Shown here: positions 7,973 through 15,810 of the stretch, piece by piece
Layout: each line of letters starts with the position of its first letter
Numbering within the stretch: the first letter of the stretch is position 1
NCBI GenBank assembly: GCA_049276515.1
Contig: JBASWO010000070.1
Coordinates: 1 to 44,771 of the forward strand
Length of the DNA: 44,771 bases
Direction: 5' to 3'
DNA from: JAATFY01 sp049276515
GTDB lineage: Bacteria; Pseudomonadota; Alphaproteobacteria; UBA9219
Notes under the pieces: generated by a model
Databases searched by the model: none
Told to the model about the DNA's origin: nothing
What the model saw: only the letters and a program-made list of their open reading frames with translations
Made by a program: the position numbers and the translations under genes

Positions 7973-8461
7973 ATGAAAAAACTTTTCTTTGCCCTTTTAT
8001 TGATCAGCCTCTTAGCGGGCTCATCCAGCGCTTATGCAAAGCGCCTTTATGCTGATGCGAGTAAACCTAAAGACCCCGTGAGTGGTTTTTGGTACACGCA
8101 GGATCATGATGGTGTCATTCAGCTCTATCGCTGCGATGGCAAAATATGTGGTCGCTTTTATTGGCTGAAATCCTCGTCTCATGAAAATGTATCGTTGGAT
8201 ATCAACAATCCTGATCCTGACAAAAAAAGCAGGGGGCTTTGTAAGCTACAATTCATGGGTGATTTTGAGGCTGATGGCCTAGGGCATTACAGTGATGGCT
8301 GGATTTATAGTCCGCGCCATGGTCAGACCTTTAGCGCTGAGATGACGCTCCTTGATAAAAATACATTAAGTCTACGCGGCTATGTCCTCACACCGCTTCT
8401 TGGTGAAGAACAAATTTGGAAACGCACGACAAAAACACCTTCGTGTAAGGAGAATTCATGA
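7973..8461 (+). CDS. DUF2147 family periplasmic protein
   Basis: The product has a signal peptide (MKKLFFALLLISLLAGSSSA, cut near YAK) and a DUF2147 domain over the rest. The family pattern is visible: GFWYTQDHDGVIQLYRCDGK, ICGRFYWL, NPDPDKKSRGLC, a GWIYSPRHGQTFSAEM block and RGYVLTPLLGEEQIWKR. The domain is a small beta-barrel of unknown biochemical role, found in exported proteins of many proteobacteria. The ATG at 7973 was chosen over a TTG at 7964. Its stop overlaps the start of the phosphate transporter gene (ATGA), so translation is coupled; a joint role is possible but unproven. Confidence 0.85.
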   Translation: MKKLFFALLLISLLAGSSSAYAKRLYADASKPKDPVSGFWYTQDHDGVIQLYRCDGKICGRFYWLKSSSHENVSLDINNPDPDKKSRGLCKLQFMGDFEADGLGHYSDGWIYSPRHGQTFSAEMTLLDKNTLSLRGYVLTPLLGEEQIWKRTTKTPSCKENS

Positions 8462-9480
8462 ACGAAGTCTTGCTGCTGACGGGATTGGTTATCATCGCAG
8501 CTTTGGCTTTTGATTTTGTGAATGGTTTTCATGACGCCGCGAATTCTATCGCAACCATTGTGGCGACAGGTGTCTTGAAGCCAACGCATGCGGTTATGTG
8601 GGCTGCGTTTTTCAATTTCATTGCTCTGTTCTTTTTCGGCACTGGCGTCGCCAAGACCGTCGGCAGCGGCATGATCAATTTGGATATGGTGACGCCCGTA
8701 GTTATTTTGGCTGGCCTTATTGGTGCTGTGACGTGGGGATTGATCACGTGGTGGTTAGGAATACCAACCAGCTCATCCCACGCTTTGATCGGTGGTTATG
8801 CGGGTGCAGCTATGTTCAATAGCGCCATCAAAAACGGTATCGATGCCACCTATGATCCCATCATTGTTGCTGGTTGGACAAAGGTTCTTCTTTTTATCGT
8901 GATTGCTCCGATGATGGGGCTTGCGCTGGCATCCTTGCTGATGAAGCTCACTCTTTTTATGAAAAAACGCTATTCTAAAGCAGGTAGCGACAAGCTATTC
9001 GGTCGGTTGCAGCTTTTCTCATCGGCTTTCCTTAGTCTTATGCATGGTAGCAATGATGCACAGAAAACAGCCGGCATTATTGCAGGTGTCTTAGTTACAG
9101 CCGGATATTTTGAGACTTTTACTCTGCCCTACTGGGTCTTATTTGTATCCTACGCCACTATGGGCTTAGGCACTTTGGCGGGTGGTTGGCGTATTGTGAA
9201 AACCATGGGGCGTGATTTAACGCGCTTTAAGCCAAGTGGTGGATTTGCTGCCGAGACATCTGCGGCCCTTTCTATTTTGTTTGCCACAACATTACATATG
9301 CCCGTATCGACAACACATGCGACCACGGGTGCGATTTTAGGAGCAGGGGCTGCACGTAACTTCAGGGCCGTGCGCTGGGGACTGGCTGGCAACATTTTAT
9401 GGGCGTGGGTCTTTACGATCCCAGGCGCTGCTGCGATTGGTGCTATTGCTATGGGTATAGGCATTATGTGCGGCGAATAA
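8458..9480 (+). CDS. pit: Low-affinity inorganic phosphate transporter, PiT family
   Basis: The 340-aa membrane protein carries both PiT signature repeats: DFVNGFHDAANSIA (residues 19-32) and LMHGSNDAQKTAGII (residues 194-208). They mark the two inverted halves that form the phosphate path. It is the short bacterial form, lacking the long central loop of E. coli PitA. It likely imports phosphate with a cation or as a metal-phosphate complex. No PhoU-like (DUF47) gene precedes it, the usual partner in many bacteria; a DUF2147 gene overlaps its start instead. Confidence 0.93.
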   Translation: MNEVLLLTGLVIIAALAFDFVNGFHDAANSIATIVATGVLKPTHAVMWAAFFNFIALFFFGTGVAKTVGSGMINLDMVTPVVILAGLIGAVTWGLITWWLGIPTSSSHALIGGYAGAAMFNSAIKNGIDATYDPIIVAGWTKVLLFIVIAPMMGLALASLLMKLTLFMKKRYSKAGSDKLFGRLQLFSSAFLSLMHGSNDAQKTAGIIAGVLVTAGYFETFTLPYWVLFVSYATMGLGTLAGGWRIVKTMGRDLTRFKPSGGFAAETSAALSILFATTLHMPVSTTHATTGAILGAGAARNFRAVRWGLAGNILWAWVFTIPGAAAIGAIAMGIGIMCGE

Positions 9481-9536
9481 GCTAAATTCGCGTTTTGACG
9501 AATTTGAAACTATGTTATGAGACCAATACTGAGAGC

Positions 9537-9610
9537 GCGGGTGTAGCTTAGTGGTAAAGCTCCAGCCTTCCAAGCTGGCTATGAGGGTTCGATTCCCTTC
9601 ACCCGCTCCA
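9537..9610 (+). tRNA. tRNA-Gly (anticodon TCC)
   Basis: A full cloverleaf can be drawn. The acceptor stem is gcgggtg/cacccgc and the D arm contains agcttagtggtaaagct. The anticodon stem is ccagc/gctgg with loop cttccaa (anticodon tcc), and the T arm contains gggttcgattccc. The CCA end is encoded in the DNA. It reads GGA/GGG codons. Confidence 0.97.
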
Positions 9611-9624
9611 GTCTCCCATTCTAC

Positions 9625-10446
9625 TTAAGCGTGATAAGCCATTTTCAAGCGGTGTTGTACAAACGTCGATTGTGTTGGCTTGTCTACCTGATGTGCACAA
9701 TGGCGCGTGTGCCTTTTAAAAATTTGTGCAAACTCTTTTTCAGAGCCCATATGAGCAAAGAGGCCAACTTTTCCTAGTGGAAAATCGGTTATAATTTGTT
9801 TGCTACGGAGAGCTCGTTGAGCCCCTGAAAAACCATTTTCAGCAAAGGCAATTTGCATTTGTGTAACAAGATCAGCTTTTGCATCAGCTGTAGCTTCAAT
9901 AACGCCTAAGGGCAGGGCTGTGCAGCGTGCCATAAGGGAATAATCATCTGGGTAATCACTTGGGTCACCATGCAAAATGTAAGTTGCACCTAGAAAACGC
10001 TCGCTATGAAAGAGTCCATTTTGTAATTCTGTTGTAAGGGGTTTGGCACCAAGAAGAATTCTATCAATTTCTGCAAAATCGGCATGCATGCGCACATGCG
10101 TTTCTTCAAGATCTTTGTCGACATAAATGGAAGAGCCCGTCTTGCCCTTAAATAATCTTTTGGCATTCTGGTCACCACGGTCATTTTGGGGGTGTCTTTG
10201 AAATGTAGCAATTGTCTCATCTTTAAAATCAGCAACAATGAGGGGAAGCACCTGACGTAATTGACCATTGCGCGTCCCATGCTCAAGAGCTTGCCAAGCG
10301 GCATCTGGCAGCCTGACACGGTCCATGGTCTCAAGCTTGAGATCATCCCATTCTTCGCGGTGCGAAAGATTGGAGTGGGTACAAAAATCTCTATGAAAAA
10401 AGGCGCGCATAAATGATGAACTATAAATCCATTGAATATAAGCCAC
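9625..10446 (-). CDS. Hypothetical protein (273 aa)
   Basis: I do not recognise this protein. It appears soluble, with no signal peptide, and it is rich in charged residues and His. The segment DRVRLPDAAWQALEHGTRNG near residue 43 and the His-rich end (RHTRHCAHQV) are the most distinctive parts. The GTG at 10446 gives the longest form and an ATG at 10410 a version 12 residues shorter; neither has a clear ribosome binding site. It ends 15 bases after tRNA-Gly on the opposite strand and stands alone, with 280 non-coding bases before tRNA-Trp. Confidence 0.55.
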   Translation of the reverse strand: MAYIQWIYSSSFMRAFFHRDFCTHSNLSHREEWDDLKLETMDRVRLPDAAWQALEHGTRNGQLRQVLPLIVADFKDETIATFQRHPQNDRGDQNAKRLFKGKTGSSIYVDKDLEETHVRMHADFAEIDRILLGAKPLTTELQNGLFHSERFLGATYILHGDPSDYPDDYSLMARCTALPLGVIEATADAKADLVTQMQIAFAENGFSGAQRALRSKQIITDFPLGKVGLFAHMGSEKEFAQIFKRHTRHCAHQVDKPTQSTFVQHRLKMAYHA

Positions 10447-10728
10447 TCTATCAAAGCTAAGGGTGTTGCAGGAAGTGCTTTGTGACCAACATGGTTAGCG
10501 ACGTTAGCTATGCCCATCTCGGCATTTAACTAACGGGCATCCAACGCTTATTTGTTGTGTGTTGAGATTAAGCATTTGATCTTATTGGGCCCTCTGAAGT
10601 CCCCTTTTTCTATTGGCAAAAGAGGGGCTTTAGGTTACAAAAGCTCATTCCCTACAAATTGAAAAGTCAGTCCGAGCGCGATCCGCCGGACGACGCAACG
10701 TGGGCGAAAGAAGGTAAGTAAGGGCTTT

Positions 10729-10804
10729 AGGAGTGTAGCTCAATTGGTAGAGCGTCGGTCTCCAAAACCGAAGGCTGCGGGTTCGAGCCCCTCCACTCCT
10801 GCCA
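10729..10804 (+). tRNA. tRNA-Trp (anticodon CCA)
   Basis: The cloverleaf is clear. The acceptor stem is aggagtg/cactcct and the D arm contains agctcaattggtagagc. The anticodon stem is tcggt/accga with loop ctccaaa (anticodon cca), and the T arm contains gggttcgagcccc. The CCA end is encoded. It sits 40 bases upstream of secE, an arrangement widely conserved in proteobacteria. Confidence 0.97.
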
Positions 10805-10844
10805 GCCCTGATGATGAATGATGTGAGGATGAAGGAGTACGCCG

Positions 10845-11063
10845 GTGAGTACAGAAGATAAAACAAAGGGCGGCTTTAACCCCGTTGAATTCGTGCAAGA
10901 GACAAATCGCGAAATCAAAAAGGTTACATGGCCAACCCGCAAGGAAACCGTGATGACGACTGTCATGATCGTTGTTATGGCACTCATCACAGGTGTGTTT
11001 TTCTTGGCTATAGACTCGGCGCTTGGTTTTGCCATCAGCCGCATCCTTGGCATGAAGTCGTAA
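10845..11063 (+). CDS. secE: Preprotein translocase subunit SecE
   Basis: The 72-aa product is the short, single-helix form of SecE, which clamps SecY in the inner-membrane translocon. The conserved amphipathic segment FVQETNREIKKVTWPTRKET (about residues 16-35) precedes one membrane helix (about 40-62). The start is GTG with aggag seven bases upstream. nusG follows after 23 bases, the standard secE-nusG pair. Confidence 0.95.
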   Translation: MSTEDKTKGGFNPVEFVQETNREIKKVTWPTRKETVMTTVMIVVMALITGVFFLAIDSALGFAISRILGMKS

Positions 11064-11086
11064 GAGAAAGTTGAAAGGAATTTACT

Positions 11087-11617
11087 ATGTCGCATCGCTG
11101 GTATGTCATTCACGTTTATTCAGGCTTCGAGAAGAAAGTCGCTCAGTCTGTTCGTGAAACCGCTCTCAAAAAGGGCTTGGAAGATTTTTTCTCAGAAATT
11201 CTGGTTCCGACCGAAGAAGTGGTCGAAGTTCGTCGTGGCGCTAAGGTCAATGCTGAGCGCAAGTTTTTCCCAGGCTATGTTCTGATCAAAATGGATCTGA
11301 CCGACGAAAGCTGGCATCTCGTCAAAAATACGCCAAAGGTTACCGGCTTTTTAGGTGGTGGTGGTAAACCTGCGCCGATTTCTGAAGCTGAAGCCCAACG
11401 CATCCTCAATCAGGTTCTTGAAGGTGTTGAGCATCCAAAACCATCGGTCACATTCGAAGTGGGCGAACAGGTTCGTGTTGCCGACGGTCCTTTCGCTTCC
11501 TTCAATGGTACGGTGGAAGAAGTCGACGAAGCCAAGGCTCGCCTCAAAGTGGCAGTCTCGATCTTCGGTCGCGCGACACCGGTCGAATTGGAATACAGCC
11601 AGGTTGAGAAGGTTTAA
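11087..11617 (+). CDS. nusG: Transcription termination/antitermination factor NusG
   Basis: The 176-aa product has the NGN domain, beginning RWYVIHVYSGFEKKV and containing RKFFPGYVLIKMDL (about residues 59-72). A linker and a C-terminal KOW domain follow, with VADGPFASFNGTVEEVD. NusG binds RNA polymerase to raise processivity and links it to Rho or ribosomes. It pairs with secE upstream. Unlike the usual order, rplK does not follow directly: a TPR glycosyltransferase on the other strand lies between. Confidence 0.97.
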   Translation: MSHRWYVIHVYSGFEKKVAQSVRETALKKGLEDFFSEILVPTEEVVEVRRGAKVNAERKFFPGYVLIKMDLTDESWHLVKNTPKVTGFLGGGGKPAPISEAEAQRILNQVLEGVEHPKPSVTFEVGEQVRVADGPFASFNGTVEEVDEAKARLKVAVSIFGRATPVELEYSQVEKV

Positions 11618-11722
11618 TCAGCTTTACGTTGTTAACCGATTCTTGCTGCATTGCACGATAAGTGAATTGCCGTAAGAGCGATTGTGCAACATGCTTACTC
11701 CTTATTGTTTGAGGAGTGAATG

Positions 11723-11926
11723 ATGGCCATAACAGCTCAGCGCACAGCAATCACTGTTGCTTTAGCTCTAGCGGCAGCGGCCCTCGCTGTTACCCAGCGC
11801 GAGAAACTCGTATCGTTTGTGTCAGCGAGAGGTGAAACCACACAACCTCTCGACGTTAATCGTATGATTATACGCGAAGCCTTTTGCAGAAATCCGTCCG
11901 CACCAACATCACCGATTTGTAATTAG
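11723..11926 (+). CDS. Small membrane-anchored or secreted hypothetical protein (67 aa)
   Basis: The product has an N-terminal hydrophobic segment (about residues 8-24, TAITVALALAAAALAVT) that could be an uncleaved anchor or signal. A short polar part with two cysteines (AFCRNP and ICN at the end) follows. A ttgaggagtg ribosome binding site lies six bases before the ATG at 11723; an ATG three bases earlier is too close. The stop overlaps that of the convergent TPR gene. The family is unknown. The ribosome binding site is the main support that it is real. Confidence 0.5.
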   Translation: MAITAQRTAITVALALAAAALAVTQREKLVSFVSARGETTQPLDVNRMIIREAFCRNPSAPTSPICN

Positions 11927-13425
11927 CCAAGTCGCGTTATCAATTCTTGGATAACACTGTTCCATTCGCCGTAACGCGGTTGACGCAAAAGCGTCATATT
12001 TTTGTACCATGGCGTGATGATGTTGTGGGTTCCCCAACGCCAATCAGGACAATAGGGGAGAAGCAAGAATGTTTTGACGCCCATAGCACCCGCTAAATGC
12101 GCAATGGCTGTATCAACCGTTACGATACATTCAAATTGCTTTAAGAGAGACGCTGTATCCGCAAAATCTTCAATTTGCCCAGCAAGAGATAAAACAGGCG
12201 TGTCATTTTTAATTTCTTCAATCCCAGCGCCTATGAAAGGCGCATAAAACTGCATGGTGCTCATGCGCAGAAGAGGTTGGAACTCTTGTAGCGGAATTGA
12301 GCGCTCGTGATCGCGCTCATGTGTCGGTGACCCGGACCACACCAAACCAATTTTGCGAAGACCTGGCTTTTCTTTAGGTAATTCTGTTGTCGCCGAAGTT
12401 ACAATATAGGGAGATCCTGAAACATCAGGTGGCATTTTATTGGTAACACGTGGCAAAGAGAGAAGGGGGATATAGAAATCTGCAGGTGGCAGCTCATCCC
12501 CTTCAACCATAATGGTGCCAGGCACATTGCCCTGTAAAACCCATTGCAAAGGCTTTTGCACAACCCAGGTCAGCTGAGCACCGGCTTCTTGCAAATAGGT
12601 CCCATAACGGCAGAACATAAGTGTATCGCCATAGCCTTGCTCAGCAATAAGTAAAATCTTTTTACCATCGAAAGAACCGCCGCTATAAAGCGGGCAATTG
12701 GGCTTAAACCGTAAAGCTCCAGGCACGCTGAGACGTGCTTCATAAAGCTCAAAACCTTTTTGATAATCCCCTGTCAGGAGACGTGCCATACCTTCATCAC
12801 GGCGAATGATGGCATCATCACTTAAAGAGCGCGCTTTGGCAAAAAGGGGCCAAGCACTATCGAATTTTAATTGATCAACATAACAATTCGCGAGATTGGC
12901 ATTGATCTGAGGGTTGTTGGCCTCTAGCCGTAGAGCTTCACTAAAAGTTTTTTCAGCAGCGTCATACTTACCTTGCTTGTTGAGAGCAAGACCAAGGCTG
13001 TTGAGCGCTTGTGCATGCGGTGCACCCAGCTCATAGGCGCGGTGTGCCATTTTTTCAGCTTCGGTAAAGCGCCCCAATTTTCGGTAAACATTGGAGAGAT
13101 TGCCGCAGGCATCGGCTTGCTCGGGTTTGAGAGCAAGGCTGTGTTCAAGACTTTCGGCGGCTTCATCAATATCGCCAAGATTTTCTTGGGCGACACCAAG
13201 ATTTTGCCAGATCTGCGGTTGGTGCGGGAAAAGGATCGAGGCTTCTGAAAAAGTATTTTCGGCAGCTTCCCACTCTAAGAGAGCTAATTCCGAAAGGCCT
13301 TTAATCATGTAATGTTGGAACTCCATTTCATGATCGACAGCGAAGGAATTAATGGCCGAGCGTGCCGCCGCAAAATCTTTTTGCCGTAAAGCATTGAGGG
13401 CAAGGGCTATGTAATCTTCGGTCAT
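11923..13425 (-). CDS. TPR protein with C-terminal GT9/heptosyltransferase-like domain
   Basis: The 500-aa product has about five tetratricopeptide repeats in residues 1-215, with units such as PEQADACGNLSNVYRKLGRF and APHAQALNSLGLALNKQGKY. A C-terminal domain of GT-B fold follows, with LLIAEQGYGDTLMFCRY near residue 253, IGLVWSGSP near 355 and VDTAIAHLAGAMGVKTFLLL near 436, then a PDWRW block. This layout is common in alphaproteobacteria and is thought to act in glycan or glycoprotein assembly; the acceptor is unknown. An ATG at 13425 is preferred to a TTG at 13440. The gene splits secE-nusG from rplKAJL. Confidence 0.8.
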   Translation of the reverse strand: MTEDYIALALNALRQKDFAAARSAINSFAVDHEMEFQHYMIKGLSELALLEWEAAENTFSEASILFPHQPQIWQNLGVAQENLGDIDEAAESLEHSLALKPEQADACGNLSNVYRKLGRFTEAEKMAHRAYELGAPHAQALNSLGLALNKQGKYDAAEKTFSEALRLEANNPQINANLANCYVDQLKFDSAWPLFAKARSLSDDAIIRRDEGMARLLTGDYQKGFELYEARLSVPGALRFKPNCPLYSGGSFDGKKILLIAEQGYGDTLMFCRYGTYLQEAGAQLTWVVQKPLQWVLQGNVPGTIMVEGDELPPADFYIPLLSLPRVTNKMPPDVSGSPYIVTSATTELPKEKPGLRKIGLVWSGSPTHERDHERSIPLQEFQPLLRMSTMQFYAPFIGAGIEEIKNDTPVLSLAGQIEDFADTASLLKQFECIVTVDTAIAHLAGAMGVKTFLLLPYCPDWRWGTHNIITPWYKNMTLLRQPRYGEWNSVIQELITRLG

Positions 13426-13609
13426 TTCAGGGCCACTCAAGGGGGATTGGTATGGCAGAGCAAGGGACTGGAGGATTGTCTTAAAACAGAAACAGAATAG
13501 GAGAGGTTAACAGCCAGAAATATATCAAAAATCAAAGTGATAGGGAACTCCTTACCCCTTAAAATTACCAGAAAAGGCTAGACTTTTGGGTTTTTTGTGA
13601 CTACAAAAC

Positions 13610-13703
13610 GCCCCATGACGCAGGTGTGGAAGGTCCCCCTCGAAGATGGCCTGAGGAAACCGTACCACGCCAATGCACCTCAAAAAGGTGCATCATAAGG
13701 GGC
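13610..13703 (+). ncRNA. Predicted three-way-junction RNA in the rplK leader
   Basis: Hand folding gives three helices. P1 is gcccc (13610-13614) with ggggc (13699-13703). P2 is ggtgtgg (13623-13629) with ccacgcc (13665-13671), one G-U pair included, and continues inward through ggt/acc and cctc/gagg. P3 is atgcacct (13673-13680) with aggtgcat (13686-13693), with a five-base loop. P2 and P3 are one base apart and could stack. It ends 108 bases before the rplK ATG. I do not recognise it as a known riboswitch or leader class. It may be a ribosomal-protein autoregulatory leader, a riboswitch-like element or a small RNA. The fold is inferred by eye without energy calculation. Confidence 0.45.
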
Positions 13704-13749
13704 AAAAATTTTCCCTGTCATAGATGAAACCGACTGAAGACGTGCTTTG

Positions 13750-13791
13750 GCGCGGCTTGAGTCATTTGTATATGCGCGGCTTAAGCCTCGC
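13750..13791 (+). promoter_or_regulatory. Repeat and hairpin just upstream of rplK, candidate L1 operator
   Basis: A 12-base near-repeat, gcgcggcttgag (13750-13761) and gcgcggcttaag (13774-13785), lies 20-60 bases before the rplK ATG. The second copy sits in a short hairpin, gcg-c-ggc ttaa gcc-t-cgc (13774-13791), with a mismatch between two small helices. Ribosomal protein L1 represses the rplK-rplA mRNA in many bacteria by binding a two-helix site near the start, so position fits. The sequence match to a known L1 site was not established. Confidence 0.3.
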
Positions 13792-13811
13792 AATGAGAGG
13801 AGTAGAAGACA

Positions 13812-14240
13812 ATGGCAAAAGAAATTATCGGCCTTATCAAGTTGCAGGTACCAGCAGGTGCTGCCAATCCGTCACCGCCAATCGGTCCGGCTTTGGGTCA
13901 ACGCGGCCTCAACATTATGGATTTCTGCAAGCAGTTTAATGCAAAAACGCAGAGCATGGAAAAGAACACGCCTATTCCAGTCGTGATCACAGCCTATTCG
14001 GATCGTAGCTTCACTTTCATTACGAAGATGCCACCGAACAGCTTCTTCATCCAAAAAGCGGCCAAGATTCAAAAGGGTGCAAAGACAACAGGTACAGAAA
14101 CTGTTGGCAGCATCACCATGGATCAGGTTCGCGAAATTGCGAAACAGAAGATGCAAGATTTGAACGCTAACGATCTCGAAGCTGCCTGCAGCATGATCAT
14201 CGGCTCAGCACGCTCAATGGGCGTGCAGGTGAAAGGATAA
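13812..14240 (+). CDS. rplK: 50S ribosomal protein L11
   Basis: The 142-aa product is full-length L11, which binds the GTPase-associated region of 23S rRNA in the ribosomal stalk base. The N-terminal IKLQVPAGAANPSPPIGPAL (residues 8-27) is the conserved proline-rich segment contacting factors. The C-terminal RNA-binding domain ends with GSARSMGVQVKG. A gaggag site precedes the ATG. rplA starts after four bases. Confidence 0.98.
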   Translation: MAKEIIGLIKLQVPAGAANPSPPIGPALGQRGLNIMDFCKQFNAKTQSMEKNTPIPVVITAYSDRSFTFITKMPPNSFFIQKAAKIQKGAKTTGTETVGSITMDQVREIAKQKMQDLNANDLEAACSMIIGSARSMGVQVKG

Positions 14241-14244
14241 TCAC

Positions 14245-14952
14245 ATGACACACGGTAAAAAGTTCCGCAAAGTCCTGGCCAATGTTGATCGCAAGAAAAC
14301 CTATGCGCTCACAGATGCTGTTAAGTTGGTGAAGCAAAATGCCAAAGATGCACAGCGTAAGTTCGATGAAAGCATCGAAGTTGCGGTGAACCTTAACATC
14401 GATACCAAGCAATCAGATCAAACGGTTCGCGCGATGATCCAGCTGCCGCACGGCACAGGTAAGAGCATGCGTGTTATCGTTTTCGCAAAAGGCGAAAAAG
14501 CCGATGAAGCGAAAAAGGCTGGTGCTGATGCAGTTGGTGGTGATGATCTCGCTGATAAGGTCAATGGCGGTTGGTCAGAGTTCGACCGCGTTGTTGCCTC
14601 ACCTGACATGATGGGTGTTGTTGGTAAGCTGGGTAAAGTCTTAGGTCCTCGCGGCCTGATGCCAAATCCAAAGCTTGGCACAGTGACGCCGAATGTTGGC
14701 GAAGCTGTTAAGGCTGCGAAAGCTGGTTCGATCGAATTCCGCGCTGAAAAGGCCGGTATCGTTCAAGCTGGTATTGGTAAAGCAAGCTTTTCTGATGACA
14801 AGATCCTTGAAAACGCTAAGGCGTTTATTGGAGCTGTTACGAAGGCTCGCCCACCAGGCGTTAAAGGCACCTATATCGAACGCATCACATTGTCATCGAC
14901 AATGGGTCCGGGCGTGAAGGTTGATTTAGCTTCACTGGTTGAAAGCGCTTAA
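14245..14952 (+). CDS. rplA: 50S ribosomal protein L1
   Basis: The 235-aa product is full-length L1, which forms the mobile L1 stalk at the E site and in many bacteria represses translation of its own mRNA. The conserved LGPRGLMPNPKLGTV block (about residues 132-146) is intact. It follows rplK by four bases, so the two are co-translated. A 268-base leader with several hairpins separates it from rplJ. Confidence 0.98.
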   Translation: MTHGKKFRKVLANVDRKKTYALTDAVKLVKQNAKDAQRKFDESIEVAVNLNIDTKQSDQTVRAMIQLPHGTGKSMRVIVFAKGEKADEAKKAGADAVGGDDLADKVNGGWSEFDRVVASPDMMGVVGKLGKVLGPRGLMPNPKLGTVTPNVGEAVKAAKAGSIEFRAEKAGIVQAGIGKASFSDDKILENAKAFIGAVTKARPPGVKGTYIERITLSSTMGPGVKVDLASLVESA

Positions 14953-14982
14953 AAGCCTAAGAAATAACGGTATTTTGTATTT

Positions 14983-15197
14983 GCCTTTGTAGCCCTTCAG
15001 GGTTACAAAGGCGCCGTTCCACTGAATAAGTGGGACAACCTGTCCGAGACTGCGGGTACCCTACTTAAAGGGTTTAAAGTTGCCAGCAATAGATAGGATC
15101 GAAATTGATCAAGACGCTACGGCTAAGCCCGCGCGTTTCATTTCGCTCTTTTTCTCTCGGATAAAACGGAATTGAAGACAGGCCCAGTTATCTGGGC
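14983..15197 (+). promoter_or_regulatory. L10 leader of rplJL with flanking hairpins
   Basis: Between rplA and rplJ are four structures. The first is a 13-pair hairpin gcctttgta/tacaaaggc (14983-15012) with a four-base loop but no T run, so it is not a classic terminator. The second is gttccact/agtgggac (15016-15036). The third is a core with gtccgagactgcgggt (15042-15057) and ccagcaatagatagga, which resembles the Rfam L10 leader bound by L10-L7/L12 to repress rplJL. The fourth is gcccag ttat ctgggc (15182-15197), just before the rplJ ribosome binding site. The L10-leader match is from memory of its consensus. Confidence 0.65.
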
Positions 15198-15220
15198 ATA
15201 ACGTTTGTTTGGAGAGAAAT

Positions 15221-15772
15221 ATGACTGCTGCTGCAAAAGCTATCGTCGAAAACAACAGCGCCAATCGTGGCGTGAAAGAAAAGCTCGTCACAGCTTTGGG
15301 TGAAGAACTCAAAGATGTTGAATTGGTTGTTGTCACCCAACAGCTCGGCCTCAATGCTGACGAGACCCGTAATCTGCGCGTTCAACTCCGCAAGGAAAAT
15401 GTCGGCCTCAAGGTTGGCAAGAACACGCTCATCAAGCACGCCATCAAAGGCACCAAGCTTGCTGCTCTCGAAAAATTCCTTCATGGCCCAACAGTCTTGG
15501 CTTACTCCAAAGATCCTGTTGCTGCTGCGAAGACCACTGTCGAATTCGCTAAGAAGAACGACAGATTCAAGATTGTCGGCGCCGCTATGGGCGATCAGGT
15601 ATTGGATGAAGCGCAAGTTAAAGCGCTCGCCACACTGCCATCGCTCGATCAGCTGCGCGGCAAGATCATCGGCCTCATCCTGGCACCAGCCACGAAGATC
15701 GCCGGCGTTCTGCAGGCACCGGCTGGCCAGCTGGCGCGTGTCCTATCGGCTCGCTCGAAACAGCAGGCCTAA
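15221..15772 (+). CDS. rplJ: 50S ribosomal protein L10
   Basis: The 183-aa product is L10, which anchors L7/L12 dimers to the ribosome stalk. It shows the N-terminal rRNA-binding part (VTQQLGLNADETRNLRVQLR, about residues 40-59) and a C-terminal helix (APAGQLARVLSARSKQ) for L7/L12 binding. The ATG at 15221 has ggagag upstream; a TTG four codons earlier lies on that site and was rejected. rplL follows after 38 bases. Confidence 0.97.
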   Translation: MTAAAKAIVENNSANRGVKEKLVTALGEELKDVELVVVTQQLGLNADETRNLRVQLRKENVGLKVGKNTLIKHAIKGTKLAALEKFLHGPTVLAYSKDPVAAAKTTVEFAKKNDRFKIVGAAMGDQVLDEAQVKALATLPSLDQLRGKIIGLILAPATKIAGVLQAPAGQLARVLSARSKQQA

Positions 15773-15810
15773 GTTTTTAACAAACAGTAAGTTCAACAAA
15801 GGAGAGTACA

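Larger units (their letters stand above)
13426..13811. other. Non-coding interval upstream of rplK
   Basis: These 386 bases lie between the divergent TPR glycosyltransferase and rplK and must hold the promoters of both. The left part (13440-13600) is AT-rich and shows nothing I can assign. The right part holds a predicted three-way-junction RNA (13610-13703) and a repeat/hairpin near the rplK start (13750-13791), both listed separately. A short open frame here (13724 onward) runs out of frame into rplK and has no ribosome binding site, so I do not call it. Confidence 0.7.

Noticed and set aside
9537..10446. tRNA-Gly as an integration site of a mobile element
   Set aside because: I saw no repeat of the tRNA 3' end downstream, no integrase and no phage genes. 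The neighbour is a single orphan gene.
13610..13703. The rplK-leader RNA as a 4.5S/SRP RNA, TPP, glycine or fluoride element
   Set aside because: I compared it with remembered consensus motifs of these classes and the conserved loops are absent. It remains unassigned.
13724..13986. Short frames reading from the rplK leader into rplK
   Set aside because: They overlap rplK out of frame, and no ribosome binding site precedes them.
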